The translations under genes and the position numbers were made by a program. This document shows, piece after piece, positions 7,431 to 17,117 of a DNA stretch of 64,000 nt. The notes below the pieces were generated by a model, which was not told the DNA's origin, did not search any database, and worked only from the letters and a program-made list of their open reading frames with translations. How positions within the stretch are numbered: position 1 is the stretch's first letter; the number at the start of each line of letters is the position of its first letter. Origin of the DNA: Acinetobacter sp. ANC 4862 (GTDB lineage: Bacteria; Pseudomonadota; Gammaproteobacteria; Pseudomonadales; Moraxellaceae); the NCBI RefSeq assembly GCF_004336635.1, contig NZ_SJXH01000006.1, positions 56,842 to 120,841 of the forward strand. The letters are read 5' to 3'.

Positions 7431-9437
7431 TCACTTAAACGCGATTAACCGTAAATTTAACCAGGAGATAAATTGCAGCGCGATATTCACAAAAAGATAT
7501 TCAGCTTTTTGATTATGTGGATATTCCAACTGCTCATAGACCAACTGCCCATCTAGCAGATTACAGCCTAAAGTCATATGGTGTGTACCTGTTAGCGATG
7601 CCATATGAAAAGCCACATATTCCCCATCAATAATACGTTGTGCATAGCTTACTGCTAGGCAATGATGACATCGTTTGGATTCCTCGATAATTCGCTCTAA
7701 ATCTGCCAGCTCTTCAAAACTCCAGCCTGCAAACTGAATCTTTTTCTCAACCATCAGCGGTTGCCATACAGTTTCAGCATAATTTTTCTTTAACTGCGCA
7801 ATAATTTCCTGTTTCTGGATTTGATCATGCCAATCAATCGCTTGATGAAACAGCCCCATCCAGGTGGTACTTTTCAGAACCATTTTATTGTGAGTAAAAT
7901 AATCGACCAAATAATCGCGTACATAGGAATCAAAGACCGACACTCGGGTATGCCGATCACGTAAATAAAAGGTTTGCCTAAATTCATCCAGCGGTATTTT
8001 ATAACGCTGTAATACCGTATAAAAATCACGGTTCTGATGGGTTTCCGGACGGATATAAAACATGAGCTCTTCAGGTAATGCCTGGGTTATTTTCTGCAGA
8101 TGCAACATATAAGCCTGCATCACCCGACTTAAACCTAAATAAATTTTCTTAACGATTTGCTCATTCCCTTTCGCGACATTCCGCATGAGCTCCATCCATT
8201 CATCTAAATACAAAATAGAAGGACTAATCGCGATCCGATGATCATCCAGAGCTTGCAGTTGCCCCTTTAACACCACACTATGATTATTCTCATGATCAAA
8301 CCAAGCTTCTTGCATTGCAAAATAGTGACAACTATGAATGAACATGCGCGCTGAAGAATGCTGAAAATACTGCAAGCTGGCTAAAATCACCTGCGGGTGA
8401 ACCCGACTGGTATCCACAAAACTTAAAGCCGTCACAGCCACTCTGACACTACTGTGTTGAATATGGAGACTGAGCCAATCCAGCACTTCACTGGATTGTT
8501 TAAATAACCAGTTCACCGCACGTGGATAATCAAATACTGGCAGTTTTGCGACTTTCTTCTGCCAAACCGTAGAAGTCGCATGAAGAAAATTATGCTTTGA
8601 CAATAAATCATCACGTTGCCAAAGTTCGCGTCGCATTAACCGGACAAAGCCTAATAATTGTGTTTTTTCTTGTGCATGACGATATAGCAACTGGATATCA
8701 TCTTGATGCTCCATTAACTCATTTAAATTAAAACGCTCTTCAAATGACAATGCCATAATGCGATACATGGCAGCAGGTAAAAACTGCGAGGCGCTAAAAC
8801 AGAATTCATCCAGACATTCCATCAAGGGTTGCAGGGGTAAAAACTCATCACCACACAGCACTTGAATAGAACAAATCTTTTGCAACATTTGAACAACAGC
8901 TTCAGGTAATGCCGTTTTATTCAGTACATAATCGCTCAGAATCTTCGAGTGATAAAGCTCTGCATTCATCATCAGCTGATCAATAATTTCAGCTTCATCT
9001 ATGCACAGACATTTTAAATACGTACTGATCCGTTCAGCTCCATTGACCCAGACATAAATCTGCTCGAGTAATAACTGTCGTAATTGTTGGGCTTTTTGAC
9101 GCAGAAAAAGCGAATGTTGCGGCTTTAAATCACCGGTTAAAAAATACAGGTCATGCAGAATAAATTCTTCAACTGATTCTGCTTTTTGCCCCAAATAATG
9201 AAAATCACACTGCAATATGCTTTTCATATCTGATTCTGGTGCATGAAATTCGAGTTGAAATAAACCATTGGCTATTTGTACAACATGCCGCTCTTGATCA
9301 ATACGAAACATATTTTGTGCATTCAGATCACCGGCAACATTCAGCTGATCTTGAAAAATTTCATTTAGATTTTTAGAAATTCTGAGTAACTGTTTCGCAA
9401 CCCATTGATACTGCGGTACTAAACGATCCTGTTCCAT
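7431..9437 (-). CDS. large hypothetical protein with a C-terminal PcfJ-like domain
   Basis: This is a 668-residue, mostly alpha-helical protein. Only the last ~90 residues resemble something known. CHHCLAVSYAQRIIDGEYVAF, followed by TLGCNLLDGQLVYEQLEYPHNQKA, has the layout of PcfJ domains (a conserved HC...Y...I..G segment, then a hydrophobic strand and a Q/N motif). PcfJ was named from conjugative plasmids, but its activity is unknown. There are no signal peptides or membrane segments. GGCGAG precedes the ATG. It lies upstream of the PIF1-like helicase in the same orientation, so co-transcription is possible. The PcfJ assignment is by eye and moderate in confidence. Confidence 0.55.
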   Translation of the reverse strand: MEQDRLVPQYQWVAKQLLRISKNLNEIFQDQLNVAGDLNAQNMFRIDQERHVVQIANGLFQLEFHAPESDMKSILQCDFHYLGQKAESVEEFILHDLYFLTGDLKPQHSLFLRQKAQQLRQLLLEQIYVWVNGAERISTYLKCLCIDEAEIIDQLMMNAELYHSKILSDYVLNKTALPEAVVQMLQKICSIQVLCGDEFLPLQPLMECLDEFCFSASQFLPAAMYRIMALSFEERFNLNELMEHQDDIQLLYRHAQEKTQLLGFVRLMRRELWQRDDLLSKHNFLHATSTVWQKKVAKLPVFDYPRAVNWLFKQSSEVLDWLSLHIQHSSVRVAVTALSFVDTSRVHPQVILASLQYFQHSSARMFIHSCHYFAMQEAWFDHENNHSVVLKGQLQALDDHRIAISPSILYLDEWMELMRNVAKGNEQIVKKIYLGLSRVMQAYMLHLQKITQALPEELMFYIRPETHQNRDFYTVLQRYKIPLDEFRQTFYLRDRHTRVSVFDSYVRDYLVDYFTHNKMVLKSTTWMGLFHQAIDWHDQIQKQEIIAQLKKNYAETVWQPLMVEKKIQFAGWSFEELADLERIIEESKRCHHCLAVSYAQRIIDGEYVAFHMASLTGTHHMTLGCNLLDGQLVYEQLEYPHNQKAEYLFVNIALQFISWLNLRLIAFK

Positions 9438-9603
9438 ACTCGCCTCAAATTAAACATCCATCCCAAGATGAATTTAATCATATACTGAAGCTACTGTATG
9501 CTGACTTGAAAATTTAATCAAACCTGCCCTGCAAGTTATCCAGGCTTAATTATTTGATCATCCATTATAAAAACTCTAGAAATAAAATATTACCCAAGGC
9601 TAC

Positions 9604-10362
9604 TCAAACTTTCTTAACTTCACGTTGTTGTTTTAAATGTTCTAATCCTGCATAAATTTGTTGCTGAATCTGATCACGGAAATCTTTTAATTGTTCCGCA
9701 TTTTCAATATGCATTAAATTTTGTCGTGGCATAAACTGAAAATAAAAGGGCACACGTTTCGGGATAATATTTTTAGGCAAGGATGGAATCACGTCACCAT
9801 GCCGGAGTAATTTATCCAGTTGTGGAACCTTGAGCAGTTTTTGAAACCATTTACTTTCAATAATCAGGTTTGCATCAAAACCGAGTTCAAAGACTTCATC
9901 ACCACCCAAAGCTGCAAATGGAACGATGTCGTAGTTAAATTCCTGCGCCAGTTTTAAAAAACCGTAACGCTCCTTCCAAATCAACCGATAAGCCTCGCCT
10001 TTTCTTTTTAAGACTTCTCGACCGCCACCCGGAAAGACCAGGATTGAATAACCTTGCTGCATAGCGGCACGGATATATTCTTTCTCGCCATCGACCGCAC
10101 CGAATTTTTTAAACACAGTCCGCCAAAACGGTAAATAAAAATGGCCATGATCAGCAATACTGACCACAGCCACTTTATGTTGGTTATAGAGGTAATCAAT
10201 GAGCATTGGTGAGTCGAGCACACCATACAGAGTATGATTACCTACATACATTGCAGGTTTGGATGCATCAATATATTCCGCACCTAAAAAGGTTGGCGTG
10301 AAATACAGTTTGGATAACGTACTTAAACGTTTAATCCATTTTGCATCATGCTCAACCTGCAA
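9604..10362 (-). CDS. lysophospholipid acyltransferase family protein (PlsC-like)
   Basis: This ~252-residue protein has GNHTLYGVLD (residues 41-50), an acyltransferase H...D box with a spacing two residues longer than the usual HX4D. It also has the glycerol-binding type motif VFPGGGREV and a downstream IVPFAALGGDEVF, as in acyltransferases that use acyl-ACP or acyl-CoA. The frame is open further upstream into the KAS III gene. The TTG at 10360-10362 is preferred because AAGGAA lies seven bases before it and just after the KAS III stop (10374). The 11-base gap suggests an operon in which the condensing enzyme feeds an acyl chain to this transferase. The substrate is unknown. Confidence 0.7.
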   Translation of the reverse strand: MQVEHDAKWIKRLSTLSKLYFTPTFLGAEYIDASKPAMYVGNHTLYGVLDSPMLIDYLYNQHKVAVVSIADHGHFYLPFWRTVFKKFGAVDGEKEYIRAAMQQGYSILVFPGGGREVLKRKGEAYRLIWKERYGFLKLAQEFNYDIVPFAALGGDEVFELGFDANLIIESKWFQKLLKVPQLDKLLRHGDVIPSLPKNIIPKRVPFYFQFMPRQNLMHIENAEQLKDFRDQIQQQIYAGLEHLKQQREVKKV

Positions 10363-10373
10363 TGCATTGTTCC

Positions 10374-11483
10374 TTATGCAACAACGTGTTTTTGTACAAG
10401 AATCGAACCGACTGAATAACCTGCACCGAATGAGCAAAGTACACCGTACTCGCCATCATTCACTTCATGTGCTGTACGGTGTAAAGCAATGATCACACCT
10501 GCAGAAGACGTATTGGCAAACTCATCCAAAATAATTGGCACAAGCGCGCGGTCAGCATCTTTACCGACTACATATTTCAAGATCAGGTCATTCATGCTGG
10601 CGTTGGCTTGGTGCAACCAGAAACGTTTTACATCCGTCGGTGCAATTTCATTTTTCTCAAGTTGCTTGGTAATGATTTTCGCAACCAGCGGACAAACTTC
10701 TTTAAAGACTTTACGACCGTCTTGACGGAACAGTTTGTCATCTACAACCGCATCTTCACTACGGTTCAAGTAACCGAAGTTGTTGCGAATGTTGTTTGAG
10801 AATTGAGTAAATAAATGCGTATCTACAATGTCAAAACCGGTTTTAGTGGTGGTATCTTCAATAATTGATGCTGTTGCAACATCACCGAAAATAAAGTGAC
10901 AGTCACGTGAACGGAAATCGGTATGACCCGAAGTAATTTCAACATTTACCAACAATACACGGCGTGCACCACATTTAATCGCATCAGCCGCTTGCTTTAA
11001 ACCAAAGGTTGCAGCAGAACAGGCAACGTTCATGTCATAGGCATAACCTTGAATGCCCAAAGCGGTTTGAATTTCGATTGAAACTGCTGGATAAGCACGC
11101 TGGATGTTCGAACATGACAGAATGACCACATCAATATCTGCTGCAGTCACACCGGCATTTTCCATCGCCTGTTTGGCCGCTGTAACACCCCATTCCGCTT
11201 GAATGGAAAGTTCATCATTGCTGCGTTCACGTAAACGTGGATAAAGACGTTTAGGATCGAGCACACCTGATTTTTCAGCAACGTAACGACTTTTAACACC
11301 GGATGCCTTTTCAATGAATTCTGCATCTGAACCGCGAAGCGCTTCAATTTCACCAGCAGCGATTTTATCAGCATTGTCGTGGTTAAACTGTTCCACATAA
11401 GCATTTAAACTTGCCACTAATTCTTCATTGCTAATGGCTTCTTCTGGATGATAAAGGCCAGTACCGGTAATACGAATGCCCAT
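10374..11483 (-). CDS. beta-ketoacyl-ACP synthase III family protein (FabH-like)
   Basis: The 369-residue thiolase-fold enzyme has the complete KAS III triad: Cys155 in [10 protein letters not shown], His291 in WLHQAN and Asn324 in [10 protein letters not shown]-terminal [12 protein letters not shown] is also present. It is about 50 residues longer than E. coli FabH, with an extra N-terminal stretch (residues ~25-75), like the longer FabH-type proteins of Pseudomonas and Acinetobacter. It should condense an acyl-CoA or acyl-ACP with malonyl-ACP. AGGAG precedes the ATG. It is the first gene of a likely two-gene unit with the acyltransferase. Whether it serves general fatty acid synthesis or a special lipid cannot be decided here. 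Confidence 0.8.
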   Translation of the reverse strand: MGIRITGTGLYHPEEAISNEELVASLNAYVEQFNHDNADKIAAGEIEALRGSDAEFIEKASGVKSRYVAEKSGVLDPKRLYPRLRERSNDELSIQAEWGVTAAKQAMENAGVTAADIDVVILSCSNIQRAYPAVSIEIQTALGIQGYAYDMNVACSAATFGLKQAADAIKCGARRVLLVNVEITSGHTDFRSRDCHFIFGDVATASIIEDTTTKTGFDIVDTHLFTQFSNNIRNNFGYLNRSEDAVVDDKLFRQDGRKVFKEVCPLVAKIITKQLEKNEIAPTDVKRFWLHQANASMNDLILKYVVGKDADRALVPIILDEFANTSSAGVIIALHRTAHEVNDGEYGVLCSFGAGYSVGSILVQKHVVA

Positions 11484-11511
11484 GTAAAACTCCTGCTAAT
11501 TTCGCGCTATG

Positions 11512-14500
11512 TTAACTGATGCCCAATTGATTCCATACTTTTTGCAATCTGGTTGGAGAAACTGGCATCTTTGTTTTCATTGGCTGTGAAAACAAAGAAA
11601 TGCGAAATTCCTCAATCATGAAGTACAGTTCTTTCAGACGAGCGTCATTTTTAAACTTAAATACTTTTTCCATCCATGGGTCAACTTGATCAATAGCAGA
11701 ATTATCCCTTTGCAGGTTATTTGGCAAGCGTTCCAGACGCAGCACCAATGCCTTTAAATAACGCGGGAATTCCTGCCAGATGTCCGAAGATTTCACATAC
11801 ACAAAGTCGGAAAGATTCATCAGATCAAGCTGATCTTCAATGTCATCGATATTTTTTCCAAACAGGGAGTCGTCTAAAACCAATAATTTCCGACGAATAT
11901 CCTGCCATTGGATATAAATATCACCGAGTACAGATAATGCCACTTGCCCATGCGTTAGGAAAGATTTTTTTACATTTAATATCAAGTTTTGAAACTCTTC
12001 AGCATTGACAGGAAGCTCCTTTATTGTCATCCGCAGTGTGGCATAAACTAACATCTGCTCCAGTTTAGCTTTGTCACCCAGCGGTGAATAAGCCAAAGCC
12101 AGCGGTTTTGAAATCTGTTTTTTCAGTTGTCGAACCAGATCACCCAACTGCATATAAACCAGTCGAATCACCCCTTCACGATGCTGTTTTATGGCTTCAG
12201 CCTGATCATTAAAGGTTTGAATCACTACACCCGATTCATCTTTGGCATCCAGATCTGCAAATGCTTTGGTCGGTACCAAGGCTTGATATTGCTTAACAAT
12301 TACCCCTGTCACTTTTTGCGAGGCTTCAAATGTAAAATTGTCAGGGAAAGTTTTAAACTCACCCTTGAGCTGCTTCACCGGACTATGCGTTTCGGTACGG
12401 CAACGGGCTTTCAGTTCCGCCAAATCACGGCCTTGTTCAAGCACACGACCTTTCTCATCAATCACTTTAATGAACGGCAACAAATACTGCTCTACACGTT
12501 CAAAAGAAAAATCTTTTGCAGTGATTTGTTCACCACGTAACTGGAAAGCCAAGAAAGCAAAGATATGTTCGCGTAAATTGACTGCATCGATCCGGGAAAT
12601 CAACTTACGTGCAGTATCCGGAATCGGAACCAGATTACGACGTTTGTCTTTAGGCAAGGATTTCAATAAGGCTTCAATCAAATCCTGACGCCAGCCGGGT
12701 ATGCCCCATGACCAGACATTTTCATCGACCTGCGGCAATGCTTGCACCGGAATTTTAACCGTTGCACCATCTTCATCATGACTTGGGTCAAAACGGTAGC
12801 TCGCTGCCAAACGTAATGAACCATTGTGTAGATAGTCTGGGAATTGCTGTGTCGTAGGACGGTCATTCATCCACAATGCATCATCATCGACGAATAAATA
12901 ACGCGGATTTTGCGGTTCAACTGTGGCACGCCAGTCTTCAAATGTTCGACGACTCGCCACTTCTTCAGGAACTTTTGATGCATAGAACTGATAAATGGTT
13001 TCTTCATCGACCACCAAATCACGGCGACGCAGCTTATCTTCTACCCGCTCCACTTCTTCAAGCTTGAGCAAATTATGCTTTAAGAACGGCGGTGTAATGC
13101 CCAAATGACCTGTGGTTAAAGCGTCACGCAGGAAGATTTCATGTGCCGCAGGCTGATCAACTTTTTCATAATCCATCAAACGTTTCGGTTCAATAATTAA
13201 ACCAAACAATGAAATCTGGTCATAACAATTGACGATGCCGGCTTTCTTCGACCAATGTGGCTCAAAATAGTGATGTTTCAGCAAATCACGCGCTGCAAGC
13301 AGAATCCATTCAGGTTCAATTTTAGCTAGCGTACGTAAATACACCTGAGAGGTTTCCACCATCTCAAAAGCCATCACCCACGGCGTATTGGTCTTATGCA
13401 AAGTCGAAGCCGGGAAAATCCGTGCTTTTTGTTGGCGTACTGCCATAAACACATTACGCTCATCGGTCTTGTTGGCAATAAACGAAAGCAAACCGGTCAG
13501 TAAAGCGCGGTGCAGGTTTTCATAACTGGCTTTTTTATCATTAAAAGACAGCTTTAAACCTTGCGCCAATTCCGTCAACTGTTCATGGGTTTTTTTCCAT
13601 TCACGCAAACGTAACCAGCTTAAAAAGTGCTGCCGTGCAAAGTTTCGACGTTTGTTTTCATTCATCGACGCACGATTATTTTGCAAGGTTTCCCATAACT
13701 TGATGTAGAACAGAAAGTCAGAATCTGCTTCTTTGAATAAAGCATGTTTCTGGTCGGCTTGGGTTTGTTTATCTGCCGGACGTTCACGCGGGTCTTGTAC
13801 TGCAAGCGCAGCCACAATAATCAGCACTTCATTGAGCACACCAAAATGCGCGCCACCCAAAATCATGCGAGCCAAACGTGGGTCAATCGGCATCTTCGCC
13901 ATTTGCTGACCAATTTTAGTTAATCCACTGCTTTGAAGTCCTGCTTTATTAAAGGATGAGGAGTTTTTCTCTGCAAGAGGAGGATTTTCTCTTTTCTCAT
14001 TCATCGCCCCAAGTTCAATCAGCAGCTTGCGACCATCATTCACCAAACGATGATCTGGCGGTTCAATAAAGTCGAAACTTTCCAATTCGCCCAGATTCAG
14101 GCTTTGCATCTGCAAAATTACAGAGGCTAAATTGGTACGCTTGATTTCTGGTTCGGTAAATTCAGGACGACTCTGGAAATCTTCTTCAGAATACAATCGA
14201 ATACAAACACCCGGTGCAATACGGCCACAACGTCCTTTACGCTGATTGGCTGCCGCTTGCGACACGGCTTCAATTGGCAAACGCTGTACCCGTGAACGGT
14301 AACTGTAACGTGAAATACGGGCAAAACCGCTGTCAATTACATAGCGGATATTTGGCACAGTTAAGGCAGTTTCAGCCACGTTGGTAGCAATGATAATGCG
14401 TCGCCCACTGCCACCCGGATTAAAAATCTTTTGCTGTTCCACTAAAGCCAAGCGTGCATATAAAGGTAAAATTTCGGTATGCCGTGGACCATGCTTTTGC

Positions 14501-15447
14501 AGGGTTTCTTGCAATTCGCGAATTTCTTGTTCGGTACTGGCAAAAATCAGAATGTCGGCATGTTCGGGATGACCTTTTTCCTGAGCATCCTGAAAACACT
14601 CATTGACCGCCTGAACCACTGCACGCGGCAGGTTTTCTTCAAAGTCATCAAATTCATCGTCATCACTGCCACCAATGGTCATTTCTGAAATCGGACGATA
14701 ACGAAGTTCTACCGGGAAACTGCGTCCTTCAACTTCAAAAACTGGGGCATCAAAAAAGTAACTGCTAAAACGGTTTACATCTAAAGTGGCTGAAGTAATG
14801 ATGACTTTTAAATCACGACGCTTGGGCAAAAGCTGTTTGAGATAGCCCATGATAAAGTCAATATTGAGTGAACGTTCATGCGCTTCATCAATAATAATCG
14901 TATCGTATTTAGTTAAGTACCGGTCATTTGCCAATTCAGCCAGCAAAATACCATCCGTCATTAAACGGACAATAGAATCTTGCGAACCTTGTTCATTAAA
15001 ACGAATTTTAAAACCGATGGACTCACCCAGCTTTTCACCGACTTCTTCAGCAATACGCTGCGATACGCTACGTGCAGCCAGTCGACGCGGTTGGGTATGA
15101 CCAATCATGCCGGTTAAACCACGTCCGGCCAGCATGGCAATTTGCGGTAACTGGGTAGTTTTACCCGAACCGGTTTCACCGGCCACAATAATCACTTGAT
15201 GCTGTTGAATCGCTTCAATCAGCTTGTCTTTATATTGGGTAACAGGTAGGTCTTGATTGAGTTTAATGTTCGGGACACGGGACAAGCGCTCACGCACTTT
15301 GTAATTCGATTTTTCTAATAATTCCTGATACTGTTTTTCGTTCGCATCTTTACCTTTGCGTAGTCGATTTAAACGATGACGGTCACGTGCCATGACCCAT
15401 TGATCTACATTTAAATGACTTAACACAGATAATTTATCCCAAAACAA
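11512..15447 (-). CDS. hrpA: ATP-dependent RNA helicase HrpA
   Basis: This 1311-residue DEAH-box helicase has GETGSGKT (residues 90-97), TQPRRLAARSV, DEAH (187-190), SAT, and the QRKGRCGR motif. These are followed by the helicase-associated domains and the long HrpA C-terminus (DUF3418-like), at the usual length of about 1300. HrpA unwinds RNA and in E. coli helps rescue stalled ribosomes and process fimbrial mRNA. The start is uncertain: the frame opens with TTG at 15447, and MARDRHRL (15393) aligns inside the E. coli N-terminus, so the true start should be at or upstream of it. Residues ~484-506 are a low-complexity insertion discussed separately. Confidence 0.9.
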   Translation of the reverse strand: MFWDKLSVLSHLNVDQWVMARDRHRLNRLRKGKDANEKQYQELLEKSNYKVRERLSRVPNIKLNQDLPVTQYKDKLIEAIQQHQVIIVAGETGSGKTTQLPQIAMLAGRGLTGMIGHTQPRRLAARSVSQRIAEEVGEKLGESIGFKIRFNEQGSQDSIVRLMTDGILLAELANDRYLTKYDTIIIDEAHERSLNIDFIMGYLKQLLPKRRDLKVIITSATLDVNRFSSYFFDAPVFEVEGRSFPVELRYRPISEMTIGGSDDDEFDDFEENLPRAVVQAVNECFQDAQEKGHPEHADILIFASTEQEIRELQETLQKHGPRHTEILPLYARLALVEQQKIFNPGGSGRRIIIATNVAETALTVPNIRYVIDSGFARISRYSYRSRVQRLPIEAVSQAAANQRKGRCGRIAPGVCIRLYSEEDFQSRPEFTEPEIKRTNLASVILQMQSLNLGELESFDFIEPPDHRLVNDGRKLLIELGAMNEKRENPPLAEKNSSSFNKAGLQSSGLTKIGQQMAKMPIDPRLARMILGGAHFGVLNEVLIIVAALAVQDPRERPADKQTQADQKHALFKEADSDFLFYIKLWETLQNNRASMNENKRRNFARQHFLSWLRLREWKKTHEQLTELAQGLKLSFNDKKASYENLHRALLTGLLSFIANKTDERNVFMAVRQQKARIFPASTLHKTNTPWVMAFEMVETSQVYLRTLAKIEPEWILLAARDLLKHHYFEPHWSKKAGIVNCYDQISLFGLIIEPKRLMDYEKVDQPAAHEIFLRDALTTGHLGITPPFLKHNLLKLEEVERVEDKLRRRDLVVDEETIYQFYASKVPEEVASRRTFEDWRATVEPQNPRYLFVDDDALWMNDRPTTQQFPDYLHNGSLRLAASYRFDPSHDEDGATVKIPVQALPQVDENVWSWGIPGWRQDLIEALLKSLPKDKRRNLVPIPDTARKLISRIDAVNLREHIFAFLAFQLRGEQITAKDFSFERVEQYLLPFIKVIDEKGRVLEQGRDLAELKARCRTETHSPVKQLKGEFKTFPDNFTFEASQKVTGVIVKQYQALVPTKAFADLDAKDESGVVIQTFNDQAEAIKQHREGVIRLVYMQLGDLVRQLKKQISKPLALAYSPLGDKAKLEQMLVYATLRMTIKELPVNAEEFQNLILNVKKSFLTHGQVALSVLGDIYIQWQDIRRKLLVLDDSLFGKNIDDIEDQLDLMNLSDFVYVKSSDIWQEFPRYLKALVLRLERLPNNLQRDNSAIDQVDPWMEKVFKFKNDARLKELYFMIEEFRISLFSQPMKTKMPVSPTRLQKVWNQLGIS
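13928..13996 (-). repeat. in-frame insertion in hrpA resembling the 43.9-kb palindromic repeat
   Basis: On the hrpA sense strand this stretch holds AAATCCTCCT, then CCTTTAATAAAG, then ACTTCAAA. The repeat at 43894-43988 has AAATCTCCCC, CTCTTTAATAAAG and ATTTCAAA in the same order. It encodes about 23 polar residues (KRENPPLAEKNSSSFNKAGL) placed between LGAMNE and GLTKIGQQMA. E. coli HrpA and relatives pass directly from LGA-x-(N/D) to LT-x-(I/L)G there. The similarity was judged by eye. Confidence 0.45.
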
Positions 15448-15923
15448 AAAATTGAACTGAATATTTTACGCTGTAACGTCGCAGAGAGAAAGACAGGCAA
15501 ATATTTATTCATGGCGTTTGAGGTAAAGAATATTCAAAAGCATGGAAAATAGATTACTAGTAAAGCTAAATCGGCTGTTTATATTCTTTAATAATGTTCA
15601 CATACTTCTTGTTATCACCATTATTCAGCCTAAAAATGATTCGAGCTTCAAAAAGAAATTTAATTTAAAAAAAATTTACCCTTGAATTTTAGTCCCTGAA
15701 CCTTCATCTTCTTAGGCAAGCTGAAAAACTGATATTTTGTCATTCAGTCATCTTTTTTATGTAGCTGAATAGATGAAAGAATCAGATTTGGTGGAATTGT
15801 AGACTTTATATTAGTTAATTCGGTTTTTCCGATTTCAATAATGTAAAAATACTGTTTCAGCAATAAGAAAAAATTCGCTATCCTTTTGGAAATCAATTAC
15901 AAACCTCAATCATGGAGACAATG
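15448..15923. other. ahpC upstream region
   Basis: About 475 AT-rich bases separate the divergent hrpA and ahpC genes and must hold both promoters. A candidate sigma-70 promoter for ahpC is TTTCAG, 18 bases, TATCCT, ending near 15883. A short TCGG-TTTTT-CCGA hairpin lies near 15820. I could not identify a convincing OxyR site, and no additional gene is visible. Confidence 0.4.
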
Positions 15924-16487
15924 ATGAGCTTAATTAATACAGAAGTTAAACCATTTAAAGCAACTGCATTCCAAAATGGTCAATTTATCGAAGTAACTGA
16001 AGCTGATCTTAAAGGCAAATGGTCTGTAGTATTCTTCTATCCAGCTGACTTCACTTTTGTTTGCCCAACTGAATTGGGTGACCTTGCAGACAACTACGCT
16101 GAATTCAAAAAATTAGGCGTTGAAATCTATTCAGTTTCTACTGACACTCACTTCACTCACAAAGCTTGGCACGATTCTTCTGAAGAAATCAAAAAAATCG
16201 AATACGTAATGGTGGGTGATGCGAACTGGACACTTGCTAAAAACTTCGACGTATTAATCGAAGCTGCCGGTCTTGCTGACCGTGGTACTTTCGTTATCGA
16301 TCCAGAAGGCAAAATCCAAATCGTTGAAATCAACGCTGGTGGTGTTGGCCGTGATGCTCAAGAACTTCTTCGTAAAGTTAAAGCAGCTCAATACGTTCAT
16401 GCTCACCCAGGTGAAGTTTGCCCAGCTAAATGGAAAGAAGGCGACGCTACTCTAGCTCCTTCAATCGACCTAGTAGGTAAAATCTAA
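15924..16487 (+). CDS. ahpC: alkyl hydroperoxide reductase peroxiredoxin subunit AhpC
   Basis: This 187-residue typical 2-Cys peroxiredoxin has exactly the E. coli AhpC length. The peroxidatic Cys47 is in DFTFVCPTE and the resolving Cys166 in GEVCPAKW. It reduces H2O2, organic peroxides and peroxynitrite, and is recycled by AhpF, whose gene lies 1.8 kb downstream rather than adjacent. Of three closely spaced ATGs (15912, 15921, 15924), the last gives the family N-terminus [11 protein letters not shown] and has GGAG seven bases upstream. Codon use is that of a highly expressed gene (many AAA, GAA, GGT, CGT). A strong terminator follows. Confidence 0.97.
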   Translation: MSLINTEVKPFKATAFQNGQFIEVTEADLKGKWSVVFFYPADFTFVCPTELGDLADNYAEFKKLGVEIYSVSTDTHFTHKAWHDSSEEIKKIEYVMVGDANWTLAKNFDVLIEAAGLADRGTFVIDPEGKIQIVEINAGGVGRDAQELLRKVKAAQYVHAHPGEVCPAKWKEGDATLAPSIDLVGKI

Positions 16488-16511
16488 TCTCTATTTAGAT
16501 TGAACTGATGT

Positions 16512-16540
16512 AAAAAACCACGCTCTTTTGCGTGGTTTTA
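16512..16540 (+). terminator. ahpC terminator
   Basis: AAAAACCACGC and GCGTGGTTTT form an ~10-bp stem with a TCTTTT loop, 25 bases after the ahpC stop codon. Confidence 0.85.
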
Positions 16541-16862
16541 TACATTTTGAATAAAACACTGTTTTCAAATATCTTTAGTATTTCCTATAATTGTCAACAT
16601 AACAGAATTTATATTTTTTACTTCAACAATAAAAAGCTGAATAGCGTACAGCCCTATTCTTCAATACAAAATATATCTATCTATAATTCATCAATTTAAT
16701 ATATTTATTTCTATTATATTTTGTCACTTTTTATTGTAATGTAAGTCTTATACAGGTTTGTGACGAATGTTTTACAAGGCTGCTCTACAGCGCATAACCT
16801 CTATAGCTTCACGTCAAATGACAGACAAAATCTGTGAAACATAATATAAAAAAGGAGTGCTT
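16541..16862. other. AT-rich spacer before the KTSC gene
   Basis: This is about 320 bases of AT-rich DNA with no ORF worth calling. It presumably contains the promoter of the KTSC gene. Nothing else was recognised. Confidence 0.4.
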
Positions 16863-17069
16863 ATGGGATCAATACTTACTGTAACTTCCTATACTTACAG
16901 TTCTTCATCACGTTATCTTAAAATTTTTTATAACAATGGTTCAGCAGAACTGTACCATCCAGTTCCGGAATTTATTTATAACAACATGCTCCGATGTCAT
17001 GACAAGGCTGCTTTTGTACATAAATATTTAGAATATGACTTACATTTTACTCGCATTTCCATGGCTTGA
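16863..17069 (+). CDS. KTSC domain small protein
   Basis: This 68-residue protein matches the KTSC domain layout: an early hydrophobic strand with SYTYSSSSRYLKIFYNNGSAELYHPVP, broken here into SRYLKIFYNNGS and ELYHPVPEFIY, then AAFVHKYLEY at the C-terminus. KTSC domains occur alone or fused to lysyl-tRNA synthetase in some bacteria and are thought to bind nucleic acid, but no activity is established. A strong AAGGAG sits five bases before the ATG at 16863. It is a single-gene unit. Confidence 0.7.
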   Translation: MGSILTVTSYTYSSSSRYLKIFYNNGSAELYHPVPEFIYNNMLRCHDKAAFVHKYLEYDLHFTRISMA

Positions 17070-17117
17070 ATGATCAGGGCTCTGCCCTGATTCACAGATA
17101 TTTTTATTCATACAAAT

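Noticed and set aside
12127..12688. Open frames of 116-137 codons on the plus strand inside hrpA
   Set aside because: They are antisense to well-conserved hrpA sequence, have no ribosome site and no recognisable domain.
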